Of a stretch of 34,130 nucleotides of DNA, positions 8,084 through 14,642 are shown one piece after another. The position numbers were made by a program, and so were the translations under genes. The notes under the pieces were generated by a model. The model had not been told where the DNA came from and made no database searches. It saw only the letters and a list, made by a program, of their open reading frames with translations. The DNA is from Alphaproteobacteria bacterium UBA6038. GTDB taxonomy: Bacteria; Pseudomonadota; Alphaproteobacteria; Micropepsales; Micropepsaceae. Where the stretch lies: NCBI GenBank assembly GCA_002429315.1, contig DIZC01000044.1:1-34130 (forward strand), given 5' to 3'. Position 1 is the first letter of the stretch. Each line of letters opens with the position of its first letter.

Positions 8084-8737
8084 GTGCTCTATCTCATCGA
8101 CCGGCGCAACAGGGCGGCCTTCGACTCCCAAATCGAGGCGATGCACCGCATCCGTCACCAGATCTACGTCGACGGCCGCGGCTGGCGGGCGCTGGCCCGC
8201 CCCGATCGCCGCGAAGTGGACCAGTTCGACACCGAGGCCGCGACGTACCTGCTAAGCCTCGATGGTGACGGCCAGGTTGTGGGCGGCGTCCGCCTCCTTC
8301 CGACCACGGGCCCTCACCTGATGCGGGATGTGTTTTCCCACATCGTGACCTGGGGGCGGGTGCCGTCGGACGACCGCATCTACGAAATGACGCGGCTTTT
8401 CTTGTGGCGCTCTGCCGGCGGAGAAAAGCGGCCGGAAGCTGCAGCGGAGATCCTCTGCGCCACGCTGGAGTTCGCGCTCGTGCGCCGGCTCTCCCATATC
8501 AGCGTCGTGTGCGACACCTTCTTCCTCCCACGGCTGCTGGAGAACGGCTGGAAGGTGCACCACCTGGGCCTGCCGACGCCATATGAAGAGGGATCGTGCA
8601 TTGCAATTCTCCTGGAGGTCTCGGCTGAGCAGCTCCAGAGGTCCCGGACCCGCAGGGGCATCACCGGGCCCTGCCTGACATTCAGCCTCTATCCGCCGCC
8701 GCATGCCGCGAGAATCGACCATGCGATTGCGGCTTGA
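8084..8737 (+). CDS. luxI: Acyl-homoserine lactone synthase
   Basis: A 217-residue LuxI-family synthase that makes an acyl-homoserine lactone from S-adenosylmethionine and an acyl carrier. The invariant residues line up almost exactly with LuxI numbering: R24, W34, D46, D49, R70, F84, E101 and R104 (motif YEMTRLFL). The position before that last Arg is Thr103, where many 3-oxo-type synthases also carry Thr; the chain type is still not predictable. Translation starts at a GTG. The 3' end overlaps the dioxygenase gene, so the two are co-transcribed and probably translationally coupled. Confidence 0.93.
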   Translation: MLYLIDRRNRAAFDSQIEAMHRIRHQIYVDGRGWRALARPDRREVDQFDTEAATYLLSLDGDGQVVGGVRLLPTTGPHLMRDVFSHIVTWGRVPSDDRIYEMTRLFLWRSAGGEKRPEAAAEILCATLEFALVRRLSHISVVCDTFFLPRLLENGWKVHHLGLPTPYEEGSCIAILLEVSAEQLQRSRTRRGITGPCLTFSLYPPPHAARIDHAIAA

Positions 8738-9782
8738 GGTGCGCGAAACAGCCATCCGCTCCGCGGAAGTCCGGCGCCTGGGGCCGAAGCGGCCGGCAGT
8801 CAATGAGCAAGCAGTTTCCACGTTTGATCAGGACGGCGTCGTTTGCCTGCGCCAGGTACTCGATCCTGACACCATCGGCCGCCTTGCCGCGGCGCTCGAC
8901 GTGCTTGCGGATGGCATCAATGCAAGTGCGGCGGGATACGACGTGACTGAGATCCGCCGCCGGCTGTATGAGACGGCCGATCCCGGTGCGCCGGAACTAT
9001 CCAACGGCCGCCAGTACGATCGCGCTGCGGTGCTGCGCGCGCTGGATACGGCGCGACCGCCGGCGCTGGTGGACTCTCGCGCCTCCGGTCACGGCCACTT
9101 CATGCTAGATTCCTCGACCTGGCGGCGCAATTGCGCGGTGCGGCGGCTGGCGCTTGATTCCTGCCTGCCGGAAATCGCCGCCGGCCTTATGGGCGCGCAC
9201 AAGATCAACTATTGCGACGACCAGATTTTCATAAAGGCGGCCGGGACTGCAGAACGCACCGCCTTTCATCAGGACTACACCTACTTCCGGATGCGGGGCT
9301 GGCAGGGCTGCGTCATGTGGATCTGCGTGGATCGCGCGGACGAGCGGTCCGGGACATTGGCATATGTCCGCGGCTCCCATCGCTGGGGCCGCAAGTTCGC
9401 GCCGAACATGTTCTTCGCCCATGTCGGAATTCCAGGCAGTTCGGGAGAAAGCCTCGCAGAAATCGAAGCTCATCCTGAGCGCTACGACCTGGTCCGGTTC
9501 GACGTCGAGCCGGGCGACATCGTCGTGCATCATTTCCGCACGGTGCACGGCGCTGGGGGCAATCGCTCCAACCATTCCCGGCGGGCGCTTTCGCTGCGCT
9601 ATGCCGGCGACGACATGCGCTACTACCGCCGGCCGGGGACGCCCGAGCAGCCGTACCAGGAGCATCTGCTCGCCGAGGGGGATCCGCTCGACAGCGAAGT
9701 TTTCCCGGTGGTCTGGCCCAAACCGTTCCCGGGCTTCTCATTGACCGACGCCTATTACGACCGTCTCGCATCTGCCGCTTAG
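8721..9782 (+). CDS. phyH: Phytanoyl-CoA dioxygenase (PhyH) family protein
   Basis: A 353-residue Fe(II)/2-oxoglutarate-dependent oxygenase. The facial triad is visible as H-Q-D in AFHQDYTYF and the distal histidine in FRTVHGAGGN, with a downstream Arg in RRALSLRY that would hold 2-oxoglutarate. The gene overlaps luxI: ATGs at 8703 and 8721 both lie inside its end, and I prefer 8721, where a weak GAG-containing site precedes. A PhyH gene directly after luxI is a recurrent arrangement in sphingomonads and some other bacteria (established from published surveys). Its substrate is unresolved; candidates are a modified acyl-homoserine lactone or a fatty acyl precursor. Confidence 0.9.
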   Translation: MRLRLEVRETAIRSAEVRRLGPKRPAVNEQAVSTFDQDGVVCLRQVLDPDTIGRLAAALDVLADGINASAAGYDVTEIRRRLYETADPGAPELSNGRQYDRAAVLRALDTARPPALVDSRASGHGHFMLDSSTWRRNCAVRRLALDSCLPEIAAGLMGAHKINYCDDQIFIKAAGTAERTAFHQDYTYFRMRGWQGCVMWICVDRADERSGTLAYVRGSHRWGRKFAPNMFFAHVGIPGSSGESLAEIEAHPERYDLVRFDVEPGDIVVHHFRTVHGAGGNRSNHSRRALSLRYAGDDMRYYRRPGTPEQPYQEHLLAEGDPLDSEVFPVVWPKPFPGFSLTDAYYDRLASAA

Positions 9783-9792
9783 AGGATCCGCC

Positions 9793-10062
9793 ATGACCAA
9801 CGCGCGCAAAGCCGCCAAAGCCAAACCGTCCGAAAGTTGCAGCAAGCCCTATTCGGAGATGATGATGACGATGCTGCTGGCGCTGCTGGAGGACTTCGCC
9901 GCCGTCGGCGAACTCGACACTGCCGGACCGCACATCCATGAATTGATCGGGATTGCCTACCGCTGCGGCGGGCGAGGCAAGGCGCCGCCGGCTGTCATTT
10001 CGTCCCTGAAGCAAGCGCGCCAATCAGCTGCAGCACCCGCGCTCGCACCTTCTCGTCCTTGA
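9793..10062 (+). CDS. Small hypothetical protein, last gene of the lux unit
   Basis: An 89-residue ORF starting 10 bases after the phyH stop, with GAGG eight bases before its ATG. The middle is a helix rich in Met and Leu (YSEMMMTMLLALLEDFA) followed by AGPHIHELIGIAYRCG; the ends are basic or Ala/Pro-rich. I recognise no family. The last 68 bases overlap the convergent XRE gene, so the C-terminal third may not be under protein-level selection. Position suggests co-expression with quorum sensing. A chance ORF is possible but less likely given the spacing and ribosome-binding site. Confidence 0.5.
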   Translation: MTNARKAAKAKPSESCSKPYSEMMMTMLLALLEDFAAVGELDTAGPHIHELIGIAYRCGGRGKAPPAVISSLKQARQSAAAPALAPSRP

Positions 10063-10393
10063 TCTTTGCGAACTGCGCGAGCAGCTCGTCTGCACTGTCG
10101 CCGATCGCCGGCTCAGTGGCGGAACGCGAAGTCGCGCTGGCTTGCTGGAAGAAATAATCGATCCTCACGCCGAGTAGCAGGGCGATCTCGTACAGGCGGC
10201 CCGCGCTGACGCGGTTGGTGCCGCGTTCGTATTTCTGGACCTGCTGAAACGTGACGCCGAGCTGTTGGCCGAGGTCTCCCTGGGACAAGCCGCGGGCGCG
10301 CCGCAACAGGCTGAGCCGCTCTCCGACCTGGAGATCATAGACGTTCGCCCGCTTCTGCAGGGAACGCGCGCTCTTCCGTCCGCCACTTTTCAT
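9995..10393 (-). CDS. XRE-family transcriptional regulator
   Basis: A 132-residue protein with a Cro/C1-type helix-turn-helix at residues ~18-75 (VGERLSLLRRARGLSQGDLG, then VTFQQVQKYERGTNRVS), followed by a short helical C-terminal region ending LIGALASGTK. Such proteins are common chromosomal regulators in alphaproteobacteria; the target is unknown. Its start codon lies only 16 bases downstream of the tRNA-Ser 3' end on the same strand, with no terminator between, so it may be expressed from the tRNA promoter. Its 3' end overlaps the last ORF of the lux unit head-on. Confidence 0.88.
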   Translation of the reverse strand: MKSGGRKSARSLQKRANVYDLQVGERLSLLRRARGLSQGDLGQQLGVTFQQVQKYERGTNRVSAGRLYEIALLLGVRIDYFFQQASATSRSATEPAIGDSADELLAQFAKIKDEKVRARVLQLIGALASGTK

Positions 10394-10409
10394 TCGCCTG
10401 CACTCGATA

Positions 10410-10502
10410 TGGCGGAGCGGGAGGGATTCGAACCCTCGATACGTCTTTACAACGTATAACGGTTTAGCAAACCGCCGCCTTCAGCCTCTCGGCCACCGCT
10501 CC
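10410..10502 (-). tRNA. tRNA-Ser (anticodon GCU)
   Basis: On the minus strand this folds as a class II tRNA: acceptor GGAGCGG/CCGCTCC, D-arm GCCGAGAGGCTGAAGGC, anticodon arm GCGGT-TTGCTAA-ACCGT with GCT reading AGC/AGU serine codons. A long variable arm and T-arm GAGGG-TTCGAAT-CCCTC follow, then an encoded CCA. Its 5' half, from the anticodon loop to the acceptor, is duplicated without change at 12790-12828. Confidence 0.96.
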
Positions 10503-10654
10503 ATTGCGCCGAATGGCGCCACGCGGCCGAACTCTTGCCCGAGAAACGGACGGTTCACAAGACCGGTGCGCCGGCACACCGATGATTTTCCAAAGCGAAC
10601 CTCGGTTTATGGCGGGCAGTTTCCGCGCCTTAATGCTGCGGGCTGTGCGGATGC
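10464..10654. repeat. Direct repeat copy A, starting in the tRNA-Ser anticodon loop
   Basis: This segment is repeated at 12790-12981. The first 39 bases (the tRNA 5' half) are identical. Over the first ~170 bases only two substitutions and one single-base indel separate the copies; the last ~20 bases are weaker. The repeat covers the region that must contain the tRNA promoter. It is the left boundary of a ~2.3 kb segment and a candidate att site. Confidence 0.9.
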
Positions 10655-10910
10655 ATTCCCCTTTTCGTGCTCAAAAACGTGACCCTAAGTTTTGGTGCGA
10701 CCACGAATGGCTGCGCTCTCGGCTATTAGAGCGGGTTCTACAATTCGGCCGGGCAGATGGGGGGCGGACGCTTCAAGCGATGTTCTGCGCCGTTGCGCCC
10801 GTTGCACGTTGTGCGGACACAAGGGCGCTTCGCTAATTGTCACAAGGGATGATCCGGAGCGCAATCAATATGCCGCGTTTCCGGCGGAACATGCGCTGAG
10901 GCTGGCTGCG
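10655..10910. other. Gene-poor stretch with a possible CxxC-protein remnant
   Basis: No convincing intact gene is seen. One plus-strand frame at about 10770-10900 reads RRCARCTLCGHKGASL, a zinc-knuckle-like pattern found in small alphaproteobacterial hypothetical proteins, followed by a short Ala-rich tail. Upstream of it the same frame does not look coding, and it runs into the antisense of the next gene. I regard it as a possible relic of a small gene. Confidence 0.3.
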
Positions 10911-11231
10911 CTATTCGAGCGGAAGCCGCTGCACGGGGCCAGCTTTTCTCACGAAGAGCCCATATCGCATAGCGCCTATCACTGAATCGATGCCACGCGA
11001 GACCATCCACACCGAGCCCACAATCAACAGATCGAGCTCGATTCCCGAAATGATCCAGCTTCTCAGTATATGATTGGCGCCGACGGTCCCTGCAATGGCG
11101 ACCGTAAATGCCCAGAGAAATGTAAGGAAGAAAAAGAGTACAAGCGCCACTATGAGCGCGGCCTTGTCCGCCCAGATGATCGGAGGGCGCAGAATTCGCG
11201 GCTGAACGTTCGACGTCACGGAGATTTTCAA
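10911..11231 (-). CDS. Small two-helix membrane protein
   Basis: A 106-residue protein with a short basic N-terminus, a strong hydrophobic segment (AALIVALVLFFFLTFLWAF) and a second one around ELDLLIVGSVWMVS, then a short basic tail. No family recognised. The start is a TTG at 11231 preceded by AAGGG; a GTG four codons later is an alternative. It begins five bases after the stop of the 98-residue gene, so the two form an operon inside the tRNA-flanked segment. Confidence 0.6.
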   Translation of the reverse strand: MKISVTSNVQPRILRPPIIWADKAALIVALVLFFFLTFLWAFTVAIAGTVGANHILRSWIISGIELDLLIVGSVWMVSRGIDSVIGAMRYGLFVRKAGPVQRLPLE

Positions 11232-11236
11232 TGCCC

Positions 11237-11533
11237 TTATGCAATCCGTTCGACCGACGTTCGGTCCCCGCCGGCACTAAAACGGGCAGAGCGCGCCGCA
11301 TAAGAAATCCGGGGCGACTTACGCCAACAGTTTGTCGCCGCAGCCAGCGCTTCAACGTTTGTGCCGCGCCAGATGATCTCCTCGGCTATTTCGACTTCAA
11401 GCGTTGTGTACGGCTTGGTCATTCCTATGGCGGCGGCGCGAATTGCCTCGCGCTCACTCTCGCAGTGAGCCATGTGAAAGCGGACCATGCCGCCCGTGCC
11501 GTTCCAATAACGGAAAGTGTATTCGATGGTCAT
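11237..11533 (-). CDS. Hypothetical 98-residue protein
   Basis: The ATG at 11533 has a good GGGAGG site upstream. The N-terminal half looks coding and ordered: MTIEYTFRYWNGTGGMVRF, then CESEREAIRAAAIGM and LEVEIAEEIIWRGTNVEAL. This resembles small alphaproteobacterial proteins that describe a row of short strands and helices, but I cannot assign a domain. The C-terminal ~30 residues are Ser/Arg-rich and may be a decayed or frameshifted end. It is upstream of, and probably co-transcribed with, the two-helix membrane protein. Confidence 0.6.
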   Translation of the reverse strand: MTIEYTFRYWNGTGGMVRFHMAHCESEREAIRAAAIGMTKPYTTLEVEIAEEIIWRGTNVEALAAATNCWRKSPRISYAARSARFSAGGDRTSVERIA

Positions 11534-11727
11534 TTTCGACCTCCCGCGCGCATATCTGAGGGGGAGTGCGGGCACCGTCTCGAATGGTGTCCCTGAAGTC
11601 TCTCAATCGCCGGCGTCCAACTAGCCTTGCCCAGCGACTTTCAAATGATGAGCGCAGGCGACGCGGAAAACTGTTCGATTCTGCTCACTTTCGTCCGATT
11701 CCCCCGATCTCCTGACAACAACCTTCT

Positions 11728-12408
11728 TCAGTCACGATCGGCGGCTATCTGGGGATGCTCGTGCAGAACCAGGCTCAGCAATGACGTATGGACTTCCAGG
11801 TGGCCGTTGTAATTGATGAAACCCAATCTGCGGAACTTGTTCATGAAGAAACTCACGCGGGAGCGAGTGGTCCCGATCATCTCTGCCAGCATCTCCTGGC
11901 TGACCGGGGCGATTATCGGCTCCGGCCGCCCTTCCTTGCCAAAGTTCGCCAGCAGCAGAAGGGCGCGCGCCAAGCGCTTCTCGCTTGAATTGAACAGCTG
12001 ATCGATCAGGTCTTCTTCAACCCGAATCGTTCGTGTCAGAAGATGTGAGAGGAACATCTCCGAAAACGCCGGTTCCTCACGCAGGACGCGGAGAATAGCC
12101 GCCTTCTCCAATCGCATGATCTCGCATTCGGTCATTGCCGCAGCCGTCGCCATCCGTCGCGGCTGACCCGCCAGACATCCCTCTCCACAAAACTCGTCGG
12201 GACCCATAACGGCAACAACAGCTTCCTTCCCTTGCTCGGAGACGACAGTGATCTTGACCTTGCCTTTTTGGATATAGAACACCGCGTCCGCGGGCTCGCC
12301 TTGCGCGAACACGCTCTGATGCTTCCGGTATTGCGAAATGGTTCTTCCGCCGTTTGCTTTGGCGAGAAATACGCGCGGATCGAATGTCGGCTTCGGCTTC
12401 GGTGCCAT
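11728..12408 (-). CDS. Crp/Fnr-family transcriptional regulator
   Basis: A 226-residue regulator. Residues ~25-140 form the cyclic-nucleotide-binding-like beta barrel (FAQGEPADAVFYIQKGKVKI, MGPDEFCGEGCLAGQPRRM), followed by the dimer helix and a winged helix-turn-helix (SQEMLAEMIGTTRSRVSFFM, then RRLGFINYNGHLEV). The N-terminal cysteines of oxygen-sensing Fnr are absent, and the cAMP-contact Glu-Arg pair of Crp is not clear, so the ligand is unknown. I start at 12408, preceded by GGAGAGG; the upstream extension of 32 codons is not credible. It is the largest intact gene in the tRNA-flanked segment and may control its neighbours. Confidence 0.88.
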   Translation of the reverse strand: MAPKPKPTFDPRVFLAKANGGRTISQYRKHQSVFAQGEPADAVFYIQKGKVKITVVSEQGKEAVVAVMGPDEFCGEGCLAGQPRRMATAAAMTECEIMRLEKAAILRVLREEPAFSEMFLSHLLTRTIRVEEDLIDQLFNSSEKRLARALLLLANFGKEGRPEPIIAPVSQEMLAEMIGTTRSRVSFFMNKFRRLGFINYNGHLEVHTSLLSLVLHEHPQIAADRD

Positions 12409-12789
12409 GATGCACGCCTCTCCGTGAGAACCTGCGTCAACGCAGAGCGTTGAGAGTGAGTCCATACTACTATGATGGCGCGCCCAACGGCAATCTCTCG
12501 GCACTGGTTCTTATGGCTTCTACGAAGCCCAACACCCAGGACTCCTTCCGAGAAAGATCGCCGGAAAGGCTGAAATTTCGATACTCCGCGGCATTGGCAG
12601 GGACAGGCCGGAATAGGGCAAGGCGACTTTCAAGACCGGCGGACGCAAATTGGCACCCGAATTGGCACCGCACTAGCCGAAGCGGCACGATACCCGGCGG
12701 ACTAAAGAGCCCGATCCGGTCCTTAAATCTGCAAGGAAATCGGGCCACAATGGGAGAGTGCGCTATCGCGCGGGACGCTGGCGCGCGCA
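12409..12789. other. Non-coding stretch, possible decayed integrase end
   Basis: No intact gene. At 12617-12676 a plus-strand frame reads GKATFKTGGRKLAPELAPH and stops; such Leu-Ala-Pro repeats resemble C-terminal tails of tyrosine recombinases from memory, and the position, about 115 bases from repeat copy B and pointing at it, would fit. This is weak. The direct repeat ATTGGCACC appears twice within it. Confidence 0.25.
12710..12744. other. Interrupted hairpin inside the tRNA-flanked segment
   Basis: CCCGAT and ATCGGG enclose a second pair, TCCTT and AAGGA, around an eight-base loop. No T-run follows, so it is not a typical intrinsic terminator. It lies 46 bases from repeat copy B and could be a recombination accessory site or a remnant. 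Confidence 0.4.
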
Positions 12790-12981
12790 TTAGCAAACCG
12801 CCGCCTTCAGCCTCTCGGCCACCGCTCCATCGCGCCGAATGGCGCCACGCGGCCGAACTCTTGCCCGAGAAACGGACGGTTCACAAGACCGGTGCGCCGG
12901 CACACCGATGATTTTCCAAAGCGAACCTCGGTTTGATGGCGGGCGGTTTCCGCGCCTTAATGCGCCCGGCGGTGCGGACGC
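12790..12981. repeat. Direct repeat copy B, containing a 39-base tRNA-Ser 5' half
   Basis: Bases 12790-12828 duplicate the tRNA-Ser 5' half exactly; the match to copy A then continues with only two substitutions and one inserted G to about 12960. There is no 3' tRNA half here, so it is not a functional tRNA. It ends a few bases before the ribosome-binding site of the DUF969 gene and so also forms that operon's upstream region. Confidence 0.9.
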
Positions 12982-12998
12982 AGAACTGGAGGCGTGTG

Positions 12999-13682
12999 AT
13001 GCTGACATTGCTGGGTGTCGCGGTTGTCGTCGTCGGATTTCTGGTTCGCCTCAATCCGCTGCTGGTGATCGCGGCGTCCGCGCTGGTCACCGGGCTGGCG
13101 GCCGGGCTCGATCCTCTCGCCATTCTTGCGGCCTTCGGCAAGGCTTTCAACGACAGCCGTTACGTCAGCGTCATCTGGCTGGTGCTGCCGGTGATCGGGC
13201 TGCTCGAACGATACGGCCTGCAGGATCGCGCGCGGATGCTGATCGCGCGGCTCCGGGGCGTGACGGTGGGGCGGCTGTTGCTCGCCTATTTCGCCGCCCG
13301 CCAGGTGAGCGCGAGCCTGGGGCTCACGTCGCTGGGCGGCCACCCGCAAATGGTGCGCCCGCTCATCGCCCCCATGGCGGAAGCCGCGGCCGAAAAGGAA
13401 TTCGGCGAATTGCCCGAGCAGGCCCGCTTGCGCATTCGCGCCAATGCGGCGGCCGTAGACAACATCGCGCTGTTCTTCGGCGAAGATGTCTTCATCGCCA
13501 TCGGCTCCATTCTTCTGATCAAAGGCTTCCTGCAACAGAGCGGCGTGAACGTTCAGCCGTTCGAGCTTTCGGTCTGGGCGATCCCGACCGCACTCCTCGC
13601 CTTCCTCATCCACGGCGCGCGGCTGGTTCTGCTGGATCGCGGTCTGAAGAAAACAGCCGCGCCGGGCGAGGCCGATCGATGA
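12999..13682 (+). CDS. DUF969 family membrane protein, likely transporter subunit
   Basis: A 227-residue polytopic inner-membrane protein of the DUF969 family. Hydrophobic segments start at LTLLGVAVVVVGFLV, and the signature SLGLTSLGGHPQMVRPL with NAAAVDNIALFFGEDVF is present. GGAGG at 12988-12992 supports the ATG at 12999. The frame is open farther upstream through the tRNA repeat, but that part is not coding. Its stop overlaps the start of the DUF979 gene (ATGA). DUF969 and DUF979 occur together across bacteria, often near pyroglutamyl peptidase, and are thought to form a two-part transporter, possibly for 5-oxoproline; that substrate is not demonstrable here. Confidence 0.88.
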   Translation: MLTLLGVAVVVVGFLVRLNPLLVIAASALVTGLAAGLDPLAILAAFGKAFNDSRYVSVIWLVLPVIGLLERYGLQDRARMLIARLRGVTVGRLLLAYFAARQVSASLGLTSLGGHPQMVRPLIAPMAEAAAEKEFGELPEQARLRIRANAAAVDNIALFFGEDVFIAIGSILLIKGFLQQSGVNVQPFELSVWAIPTALLAFLIHGARLVLLDRGLKKTAAPGEADR

Positions 13683-14635
13683 TCACGCTGGAAGCGGTTT
13701 ACGTCGTGGCCGGCCTGGCGTTCGCGGGATTTGCCCTGCTGAGCGTTCGGGACCGCTCAAACAAGAGGCGCTTTGGAAACGCCGCATTCTGGGGATTGCT
13801 GGCGGCAAGCTTCCTCTTCGGATCGTATCTCGGAGACGTAGCGAACGGCGCGTTGGTGTTGGCGCTCGTGGTACTGGCCGGCCTTGGCGCGCTCGGGATC
13901 GGCAAGCCGCACACATCGACCCCGGAAGAGCGACGGGAGAGCGCGCGGGCCCGCGGGAACTGGCTGTTCGGCCCTGCGCTGATCGTTCCGGCCACCGCCT
14001 TGTTCGGAACTCTGTTCCTCAAGAATGCGCATCTTGGTGGCGTGCCGCTGCTCGATTCCAAACAGGTGACGCTGATCTCGCTGGCCGCCGGCGCAGTTCT
14101 CGCGCTGGGGGCGGCGATTGCCTGGCTGAAGCCGCCGCTGCTCGCGCCGCTGCAGGAAGGACGGCGGCTCATCGACACCATCGGCTGGGCCGCGATCCTG
14201 CCGCAGATGCTGGCATCGCTGGGCGCGGTCTTCGCGCTCTCCGGCGTCGGCAAGGCAGTGGGGGAGATTGCCACGCGCTACCTGCCGCTCGATCGGCCGT
14301 ACGAAGCGGTGCTTGCCTATTGCATCGGCATGGCGGCGTTCACCGCCATCATGGGCAATGCGTTTGCCGCCTTTCCGGTGATGACCGCGGCTATCGGTCT
14401 GCCGCTGATCGTGCACCAGTTCCACGGCAATCCTGCGATCATGGCGGCGATCGGCATGCTGTCCGGGTTCTGCGGCACGCTCACCACGCCGATGGCGGCG
14501 AACTTCAATGTCGTGCCGGCCGCGCTTCTGGAGCTGCCGGACCGCAATGGGGTGATCAAGGTGCAGCTGCCGACGGCCGGACTTATGCTGACCGGCAATA
14601 CGATCTTGATGTATTGTCTGGTGTTCCGCTTCTGA
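13679..14635 (+). CDS. DUF979 family membrane protein, likely transporter subunit
   Basis: A 318-residue protein with eight or more hydrophobic segments. Features typical of DUF979 include FGSYLGDVANGALVL, the motif AFTAIMGNAFAAFPVMTAAI, and GMLSGFCGTLTTPMAANFNV near the C-terminus, a glycine/threonine-rich segment of the kind that lines substrate paths. It overlaps DUF969 by four bases, so the two are made together. The DUF2891 gene starts seven bases after its stop. The three genes form one operon. Confidence 0.88.
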   Translation: MITLEAVYVVAGLAFAGFALLSVRDRSNKRRFGNAAFWGLLAASFLFGSYLGDVANGALVLALVVLAGLGALGIGKPHTSTPEERRESARARGNWLFGPALIVPATALFGTLFLKNAHLGGVPLLDSKQVTLISLAAGAVLALGAAIAWLKPPLLAPLQEGRRLIDTIGWAAILPQMLASLGAVFALSGVGKAVGEIATRYLPLDRPYEAVLAYCIGMAAFTAIMGNAFAAFPVMTAAIGLPLIVHQFHGNPAIMAAIGMLSGFCGTLTTPMAANFNVVPAALLELPDRNGVIKVQLPTAGLMLTGNTILMYCLVFRF

Positions 14636-14642
14636 GGCGCGC

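Noticed and set aside
12450..12911. 153-residue plus-strand frame across the right repeat boundary
   Set aside because: It crosses the Crp/Fnr leader, the hairpin and the tRNA fragment and has no domain or ribosome-binding site.
12839..13678. N-terminal extension of the DUF979 frame through the tRNA repeat and DUF969
   Set aside because: DUF979 has a proper ATG at 13679 overlapping the DUF969 stop; the extension translates the repeat and DUF969 out of frame.
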